NCBI GenBank assembly: GCA_026214975.1 | Contig: CM047814.1 | Span: 16,515,541 to 16,579,540 of the forward strand | Reading direction: 5' to 3' | Origin: Gentiana macrophylla | Lineage: Eukaryota > Streptophyta > Magnoliopsida > Gentianales > Gentianaceae | Length of the DNA stretch: 64,000 nt | Shown here: positions 56,697 through 64,000 of the stretch, in pieces | Layout of the letters: every line of letters starts with the position of its first letter | How positions within the stretch are numbered: the first letter of the stretch is position 1 | Position numbers and translations under genes: made by a program | The notes under the pieces: model-generated | What the model was told of the DNA's origin: nothing | Database searches by the model: none | The model's input: the letters and a program-made list of their open reading frames with translations, nothing else

Positions 56697-57592
56697 GAGA
56701 AGCAACCAAAGTATCAAGAAAATCTGGAGAAGGCAGTGCTTGATCATACCAGGAAAGACTGGAGTTTGAAGTTGGACGATGTACTTTGGGCATACAGGCG
56801 CCTATAAAACTCCTATGGGTACATCTCCATATCAAATGGTCTCACGGAAACCATGTCATCTGCTCGTCGAGTTAGAGCATAGAGCTTATTGGGCTACAAA
56901 GTTTCGAACTTTGATTCCCAATCTTGTGGGAAACATCGACTACTGGCGATTACATGAGCTAGATTTAATTCGGACTCCAGGCCTATGAAAGTGCCAGGAT
57001 TAGTAAAGATAAGATGAAGCTACTCCACGATGCTAAGATCAAGAAGAGAGAATTTCAAGTCGGCGAACAAGTTCTTCTATACAATTCTAGGCTACATCTG
57101 TTTCCTGGAAAATTAAGGACACGTTGGTCCGGCCCTTTCGAGATTCTCCAAATCATTCCTGAAGGCGTTCTAGAACTTCGTGGTTATAGTGGTGACCCGT
57201 TTCGAGTAAATGGCCAGAGGTGCAAGCACTATATTGGTGAACCTAAAGAGAGACCTTCGAATGTCCGTTGCCTTGACATCCTAGGGTGTGGTGCTACGGA
57301 AGTCGAAGAATTCGGCGAGTCTTCACTTAACCTATTTTCAGAGGATGGCTGTAGTGATCCTTCTGAAGAAGTTCTAGCTGGTAGTTGGGATATGGAAGAA
57401 TTGGAGAGGGAGCGTCAGTTGAAGCGTCATCAGAGGGCTCAGAGAATGAAGAGGTCACCCATGGGGAAGTTCAAGCGTATGTGGAAAGCTATTAAAGATT
57501 TCACCCCATGTGTGAGATGCTGTTTCTGCAGCCACACTACTGATCAGAGCTTACACGAGGTAGTGGCTGGCAGAAAAGTCAAATGGCTTTGA
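56697..57592 (+). pseudogene. Athila integrase C-terminal region and tail
   Basis: A frame at 56779-56988 carries [16 protein letters not shown] and LEHRAYWATKF. The frame at 57014-57592 carries MKLLHDAKIKKREFQVGEQV, LFPGKLRTRWSGPFEI and FRVNGQRCKHYIG, the integrase C-terminal domain. It is followed by a long tail with SWDMEELERERQLKRHQRA, shared with the minus-strand copy at 60.94-61.17 kb. Confidence 0.82.
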
Positions 57593-57871
57593 CCAGGTGA
57601 GTTTTCAACGGTGTCGAGCTAACGACATTAACCAAAAGCGCTACTAGGAGGCATCCTAGATATCCCTTATTATATTAGTTACATTTTGATTAGGCGGTTG
57701 GTGTTTTATTTATTTAAGTTTTCGTTTAATTTAGTTGTAGCTGATTAAGTTTTTGTATTTCTATCTGTCAGTTAGTGTGCTTTTAAGATATGGATTACGG
57801 AGTTCTTCCTGAGGAGTTCCCCATCATTAGTCGGATCCCACTGATTACAGTTGCTGATGGACCAGGAGGCT
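57593..57871 (+). other. Athila post-pol non-coding segment
   Basis: It contains 'aaaagcgctactaggaggc' and 'atcctagatatcccttat', reproduced in reverse complement at 60826-60865. It is cut at 57871 by the minus-oriented LTR, so the polypurine tract and 3' LTR of this copy are not adjacent. Confidence 0.6.
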
Positions 57872-59378
57872 TGTCCCGGATTTTATCAATACAAAACAAC
57901 AAGTAATAAACCGGTTAACCTCAAGTGCAAGGATCGTAGTATGGAGGCTAATGCCGGGTCGATCTTACGGGGAACTAGACTGTTGTGAACCCTAGCTTTT
58001 GTTTTTAACTAATTATTGTCACGAAAACTAACCTAAACAAATATTGCATAAAAGTAACTAGACAGAGGAGATTAATCCAATGCTAGGAAAGATTGAAAGC
58101 AATAAAAACTAACTAAGTCGCAGAAAAATAAAATAAACTAAACTAAGCTAAGCAATTCGAGTCAAGTGATTTAAATCAAATTTTAACGAACGAACAAGCA
58201 ATTGTTCCACCTATCCTATCAACGTTTGATACTAATTCGGATTATTTCGTGATCTCTACTCAAGTTGTGATTCACCTATCTAAGGCATGAACACCTACTT
58301 TCGTAGACAAGTTCGTTTTCTAATCTTCGATCTTTCGATTAAAGATTAAGTCTTTCTAACCTAGGCGTGAAATCTTTCAATTTCTAATCTAGAGATTCAA
58401 TCTAATAACTTTCGTTGTGATTAGATTAAAGGTCTAAACTTTTATCATGGTGTTCTAAGGTTAACATGACTTTCATCAAGCAAACAATAAACAAAGGCAC
58501 GGATCTTCCGATATAGCATGCAATCAACATATAAAAACATGATAAAAGTAACAACTTTAATAGACACTCACAAAATAATCACGAACTCGAGATCAAACTG
58601 TTGAAACGGACGGCTTCACAACGCTCGTTCAAGGAGGATTTAGCCTCTTAGCATCCTTGTTGCAACTCGAATTGATGAAATAAAAGACATGAATCTATCT
58701 AATCTAATCTAGGAATTAAATTGCATAAAAGTAGATAAAAGCGTAGAAAACGCAGCCAAGCTGCCCCTAGGGTTTTTAGGGTTGGTGTGTGTCTAGGGTT
58801 TGAGAAATCGCGCCTATTTATAGATTTTTAGGTCGGTTTAGGCTAAGGCGGTGCTTGGACGCCCGCCCACTATCTTGGACGCCTTTCCAAAGCAGCTTCA
58901 CGACGGGAGGTGAACGCCGCTCGTTGAGCGCGTCTGAACTCTCTCGAATGTAAATCGCACCTCAACGAGCGCTCGTTCGGTTGAGCAACGCCGTCCACCA
59001 TGGACGGACCGTGGGACGACTTCGTCCATCGATCTTTGGAACTTGATCTCTTGATCATTATCTCTTCCTTCTTCCATCTTTATCCTTCTTTTCTCATCTC
59101 TATCTCGATTTAGCTCGAATTATATCAACATTTGATCATCAATTTAGCCTCCAACATGTATCTACATCACATTAAGACATCATAAAGCGCAACACAATCC
59201 AAATACTCATAAAACCATAATCAAAACACGTACACAACCTCATTTTGCGAATAAACTAATTAAAATCTCACTTGCTTAATAAATCATTTAAAACCACATT
59301 TCTATGCAAATCATATGAATTATGGGGATAACATCATAAAATACAACGTTATAAAAGCGTATAAATTCACCCTTAACA
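57872..59378 (-). mobile_element. Athila 3' LTR (minus orientation)
   Basis: On the plus strand it runs TGTCCCGGATTTTATC to CACCCTTAACA, the reverse complement of the Athila LTR termini. Length is 1507 bp. TATAAATAG on the minus strand is at 58814-58822. GGACG/CGTCC motifs are at about 58856-59020. It is the 3' LTR because the polypurine tract lies just beyond 59378. Confidence 0.85.
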
Positions 59379-60935
59379 ACTCCCCACACTTAAATTTTGC
59401 TCGTCCCGAGCAAAACAAAACAAGATAAAGGCTCGGAAAGAATATAGACATCTCAACACATATACCATATAGTCAATAAATTAGAAGTTCACCGTGTGTG
59501 TGTGTGCATAACCATAGCAAATTTCCACTAAATCCAAACTTGAATATTTCAAGCAAAACTAGCTAATACCCCCTTCAAATTAGTAATAAAAGATACTTAT
59601 AAGATGCACCCTACAAAACGGAACATATCCCGGAAAAGATGATAGAACACATTTAAGACCTTTCCGACATACTTAGAGGATAATCCCTACAGCATATCCA
59701 TCGGTTTATACTGGGGATAAGATTAACGATAACTAAGTCTCATTTAATTCTTTTCATACCAGTTCTTAAGTTGATTCAATTGATTCCACATTTAAACACA
59801 CAACAGAATAAGCTATTGCTCATCATAGCAGAATAGGACATACGTGGTATACCCTACCTTACTCAAATCATAAAGCAGCTTCTTCTGACTGTCGTGAGCT
59901 TTTGGTCATCATAGTGGAATAAAACATTTCGAGATAATGCCTTACCGCACTCAAATCATCGACCAGCTTCCGACACACACTATTGATTTCATTATTAACT
60001 CAACTTTTTCAAATGACATTAGTTACGTATTACTTATCACATTCAAACTTCTAGATATTCACAGTACATCGTACTTGGAACTAAATACAAACTATCATAA
60101 ATCTCACGATATGAACATTAGCACTAAGCACATGACTTATAAGGAATCAAACATCACTAATCAAAAGGGGTTAACTTTATAATATAGCTCATCATTCACT
60201 ATGGCTCGTGGAAAATAATATCGGGTGAAACAACTAACTTACGGAACATACGGCATACAGCATCAATGAATATAACAAACCGAGCAAAAACATGCATTGC
60301 TCACTCGAGACAAAACAAAATTTTTGAAATTTAGCTCATTTTTGAAATTTAGCTCATTTTTGCATAAAAATAAAATCATGTAAGCAAATGTATAGACACA
60401 TATCGACTTATCCCCTCCCCCACACTTAAATGACAACATGTCCTCATGGTGTGCAGAATTAAAAAAAAGAAAGAAAGTACTTAGCTGATTGTAGTTCGAA
60501 AGTGGCAAGTCTGGAAGTGGCCATGGTCCAGAAATGTTGAGGAAATCAGTAGACTGTGGACCATCCACCGGAAAACTGACTTCATCTGAAACTCACAAAC
60601 GCTACCGAAAATACCCTGCACACTTGAAAAGCAAAGAAATACCTCGGGGGATACAAAGGATTAAACCATATCGCGCAAAAGTGATAGAGATAAAGATAAG
60701 AGGAAATCGTAAGCAAAACAACACTTAGACCCTTTATAGGACTGGGACGGCTGACTGACAAAAACAAACACAATCCTAATAAAACTGAACTAAAACAACG
60801 AAAAACAACTAAAGAAAGAAACTAATATAATAAGGGATATCTAGGATGCCTCCTAGTAGCGCTAATGGTTATTGTCGTTAGCTCGACACATTTGAAGCTC
60901 AGCCGGATCAAGGCCATTTAACCTTTTCGCCACCA
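59379..60935 (-). mobile_element. Athila polypurine tract and 3' untranslated region (minus orientation)
   Basis: The minus strand reads tttaagtgtggggagtt directly before the LTR start, the polypurine tract. The following 1.5 kb is non-coding and AT-rich, with 'gctcgggacgagcaa' and 'tagctagttttgctt' blocks shared with 2400-2600. A 22-bp tandem copy of 'gaaatttagctcatttttg' is near 60327-60363. Short frames at 59937-60182 and 60534-60728 have no recognisable domains. Confidence 0.75.
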
Positions 60936-61931
60936 TTACCTCGTGTAAGCTTTGGTCGAGAGTGTGGCGCGTAAACAAGACTTAACACATGGGGTTAAAT
61001 CCTTTATAGCTTTCCAAATACGTTTAAACTTCCCATGGTTGACCTCTTCGTCTTCCTGAAGCTTTTGATGACATCTGCGTTGACGCTCCTTCCAATACTC
61101 TTCCATATCCCAACTACCAGCTAGAACCTCCTCAGATTGATCACAACCGTCATCCTCAGAAAACAAGTCGGGCGAAAACTCGTCAGACTCGTCGACTTTT
61201 GTGGGTGCTACACCCGAGGATATCGAGAAATCGAGCAGTCAAAGGCTTTACCTTGGGTTCACCAATGTAATGCTTGCATCGTTGACCATTCACTCGGAAC
61301 GGTTGATCGCCATAACCGCGCAGCTCTGAACGCCTCCCAGGAATGATTTGGAGAATCTCAAATGGACCAGACCAACGTGTTCTCAACTTCCCAGGAAACA
61401 AATGTAACCTAGAATTGTATAAGAGAACTTGCTCGACACTGGAATTCTCTCTTCTTTATCTTAGCGTCATGGAGGAGTTTCATCTTTTCCTTACTAATCC
61501 TGGCACTCTCGTAAGCCTCCAGAGTCTAAATTCATCCATTTCATACAAGCTCGCCGCAATTGATGTTTCCCACAGATTGGGAATCGAAGTTCAAAAACCG
61601 TGAGCCCAATACGCTGCGTGCTCTAATTCGACCGCGAGATGGCATGGCTTACCGTAAACCATTTGATATGGCGATGTACCTATAGGGGTCTTATAAGCGA
61701 CCCTATATGCCCAAAGTACATCGTCCAACTTCGCACTCAGTCTTTTCTATGACTATTCACCGTCTTCTCCAGGATTTTCTTGAGACTACGGTTGCTTCGC
61801 TCAGCTCGACCACTAGTCATCGGATGATATGGTGTGCCGATTTTATGGCGAACACCATACTTCTCGAGGACTTTTTCCAAAGGTCGGTTGCAAAAGTGTG
61901 TCCTTCATCACCGATCAAGGCACGTGGACAT
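60936..61931 (-). pseudogene. Athila integrase remnant (minus strand)
   Basis: The minus-strand segment 61401-61183 has MFPGKLRTRWSGPFEILQII and FRVNGQRCKHYIGEPK. The segment 61166-60936 has LAGSWDMEEYWKERQRR and KFKRIWKAIKDLTPCV. Upstream, 61931-61402 holds broken core pieces equivalent to HKIGTPYHP and the YFGHTG region. The fragment is cut at 61931 by the LTR of another copy. Confidence 0.78.
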
Positions 61932-63516
61932 TGTTAAGGTATTTTTATCTGGTTTTAACGTTATATTTGATAATGATTTCCTCCGTATTTGTATAATTTG
62001 CATAGAAAACGAGTGTTTAAATGATTTATTAAGCAAGTGAGTTTTTAATTAGTTTATTCGCAAAATGAGGTTGTGTATGTGTTTTAATTATGGTTTTACG
62101 AGTATTTGGATTGTGTTACGTTTTGCGGTGTTTTTGATGTCATGTAGGTACATGTTGGAGGCTAAATTGATGATCAAATGTTGATATAACTCGAGCTAAA
62201 TCAAGATAAAGATTGAAGAAGGAAGAGATAATGATCAAGAAACCGGAACCAGGCACTTCATGGGGATTTTGTCCACACTTTTAGGCACTTTCAGGGAAAG
62301 TTGTCTTGATGAAAGTTGTAGAGGATTGAAATAGCTTTCCGACGCATTTTGAATCACCTCATTCGAGCCCTAGAAGTGAAGTTATGAGCAAAATACTGGA
62401 GCTGAGTAGTGGACGGGCGTCCATAAAAGTGAAGCGGCGTCGTAATCGATTTTACATTCGAGAGAGTTCAGACGCGTTACAACGAGCGTTCATTCTCCGT
62501 TCATAGAGGCTGGACGGCGCCCAAGATAGTGGACGGGCGCCCACGGCACCGACTCAATGAAACCGACCTAAAAATCTATAAATAGGCGCGTTTCACCAAA
62601 CCCTAAACAGATAATTTGAACCCTAAACCTAAGGGGCAGCTTGGCTGCGTTTTCCTTCGATTTTTCTCTAGTTTTATGCACTTAAACTTCTAGATTAGAT
62701 TAGATAATTTCATGTACTTTTATTCATCAATTCGAGTTGTCAAGAAGATGCTAAGAGGCTAAACCTCTTTGAACAAGCGTTGTGAAGCCTTCCTTCAACC
62801 ATTCGATTTTGATTCGTGATTAATCTGTGAGTATCTATTTCAAGTTCGTTTCTTTTATCATGTTTTGTATGTTTTATTGCATGTTTAATCGAAAGAGGCT
62901 TGCTTTGATGATTGGTTATGTGATGAGAGTCATGTCAACCCTAGATCGCCATGATAAAAGAATAGATCTTCGATCTAACTAAAACGAGTTATTAGATTGA
63001 TTTTCTAGATTAGAAATTGAAAGATTTCACGCCTAGGTTAGAAAGACGTAATCTTTAACATCGAAAGATAAAAGATTAGAAAACGAACTCGTCTACGAGA
63101 GTAGGAGTTTATGCCTTTGATTAGGTGAATCACGACTTGAGTAGAGATCACGGATTAATCCGAGTTAGAATTGAATGTTGATAGGATAGGTGGATCAATT
63201 GCTTGTTCGTTCGTTATAATTTAATTTAATCCTTAAAACTTGAATTGTTTAGCTTTAGTTTACTTTTTCTGCACTTTAGTTTAGTTTATTTATCGCTTTC
63301 AATCTTTCTAGCATTGGATTAATCTCCTCTGTCTAGTTACTTTTTCGCATATTTGTTTAGGTTAGATCCGTGACATAGTTAGTTTAAAACAAAAGCTAGG
63401 ATTCACATCGTCTAGTTCCCGAAGATCGACCCGGCATTAGCCTCCATACTACGATCCTTGCACTTGAGGTTAACCGGTTTATTACTTGTTGTTTTGTATT
63501 GATAAGATCCGGGACA
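61932..63516 (+). mobile_element. Athila 5' LTR (plus orientation)
   Basis: It begins TGTTAAGGTATTT and ends GATCCGGGACA, followed by a primer site, so it is the 5' LTR of a copy extending rightwards. Length is 1585 bp. TATAAATAG is at 62577-62585, and GGACGGGCG(T/C)C(C) motifs are at 62411-62545. With 57872-59378 it forms an inverted pair about 2.55 kb apart. Confidence 0.87.
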
Positions 63517-63522
63517 AGTTTT

Positions 63523-63540
63523 TGGCGCCGTTGCCGGGGA
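63523..63540 (+). promoter_or_regulatory. Primer binding site, tRNA-Asp type
   Basis: TGGCGCCGTTGCCGGGGA, six bases after the LTR. It is the exact complement of the 3' end of plant tRNA-Asp with CCA as I recall it, the usual Athila primer. Confidence 0.87.
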
Positions 63541-64000
63541 ACCGGACGGTTGCCTGGTTTTTGTTTTGTTTTTTTTTTTTTTTTTTATAGTTAATTTGTA
63601 GAATTTATTTTATTTGTTTGCGTTCATAATTAGTTAGTTAGTAGTTAGATTAGTTGTTAGAAATCGATCCCGTAGTAAATCTTTCCTTTTGAAATTAAGT
63701 TAGATAATTAGTTGGATACTCTGTTTTCGTTTTCATACTGCTTTTGCGTTTTTCTGTCTCAGATTGATCCGGACGGACGTCGGTATCACTGAACGCTCGT
63801 CCAATCAAGTCTGCTCTATTCTCGTTATTTATTCGCTCTCGAACGAAAGGCGTCAGATTAGTCTCAACGCCCGTCGAGTTCTTCCTTCCAGGAAGACGCC
63901 CGCCCGATTAATTGGGCGCCCGTGCATCTGTCTCGCCATCGATTTTATTTTTATTTCAATTAGGTTTTCTGCTTTTTTTAAGTAGTAGGTAAGTGTCGTA
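63541..64000 (+). mobile_element. Athila leader between primer site and gag (incomplete)
   Basis: Non-coding leader with a T-run at 63569-63586 and several CGCCCG, GGACGGACGTC and ACGCTCGTCC words at 63770-63925. The open frame at 63764-63985 shows no gag motif. The element continues past the window. Confidence 0.6.

Larger units (their letters stand above)
51583..57871 (+). mobile_element. Athila-lineage internal region (plus strand), heavily decayed
   Basis: Gag, protease, RT, RNase H and integrase fragments occur in the order expected for Ty3/gypsy Athila. Its 3' non-coding part (57640-57700) matches the minus strand of the copy at 60.82-60.90 kb. No 5' LTR is present on the left and the right side is cut by a minus-oriented LTR at 57872. 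More than ten frame breaks are visible. Confidence 0.85.

Noticed and set aside
1..64000. CRISPR array, phage, plasmid or bacterial defence system
   Set aside because: No spaced direct repeats, bacterial ribosome sites or operons; the whole window is eukaryotic repeat-rich DNA with spliceosomal introns.

Overview
The window looks like nuclear DNA of a flowering plant, most likely a eudicot. It is AT-rich, intron-rich and loaded with retrotransposons, and its one recognisable host gene is closest in sequence to plant insulin-degrading-enzyme (M16 metallopeptidase) proteins. I see no bacterial operons, CRISPR arrays, rRNA genes or free-standing tRNA genes.

Layout. 1-4.1 kb: a minus-oriented LTR with a tRNA-Asp-type primer site, abutting the 3' end and 3' LTR of an Athila-type Ty3/gypsy element. 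4.1-5.5 kb: unassigned repeat-like DNA and a long foldback. 5.5-9.56 kb: a 5'-truncated LINE with poly(A) tail and target-site duplication (TSD). 9.67-12.0 kb: a 2.34-kb solo LTR with perfect 5-bp TSD. 12.0-15.6 kb: a truncated Tat-lineage 3' end sandwiched between two copies of a ~310-bp direct repeat, then a LINE scrap and a foldback MITE. 15.65-37.9 kb, minus strand: a 26-exon IDE-like gene whose introns hold LINE, SINE, Stowaway-like, hAT-like and TRIM-like insertions. 38.43-49.94 kb: a complete but decayed Tat-lineage Ty3/gypsy element (528-bp LTRs, TSD CAAAC, tRNA-Asn-type primer site, dual RNase H, antisense 3' gene) with an Athila solo LTR nested in its antisense gene. 49.94-51.6 kb: flank, an inverted-repeat element and an LTR-like fragment. 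51.6-57.9 kb: a degraded plus-strand Athila internal region. 57.9-61.9 kb: the 3' LTR and 3' end of a minus-strand Athila copy. 61.9-64 kb: the 5' LTR and primer site of another plus-strand Athila copy that leaves the window.

The IDE-like gene is the only host gene supported. All HxxEH zinc-site residues, the distant Glu ligand and the C-domain Arg/Tyr pair are present, and every splice junction is GT-AG and phase-consistent except exon 7/exon 8, where one base is missing. That is either a real inactivating deletion or a sequence error. All retroelement coding regions carry stops or frameshifts, so none appears autonomous here.

The most unusual signals are: arrays of a GC-rich quasi-palindrome (GGACGGGCGTCC and variants) close upstream of the TATA box in four Athila LTRs and again in an unrelated solo LTR; the direct repeat flanking a truncated retroelement end; the antisense gene cut by an in-frame solo-LTR insertion; and the single-base lesion in the IDE gene. 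I found no convincing new biological system beyond these.
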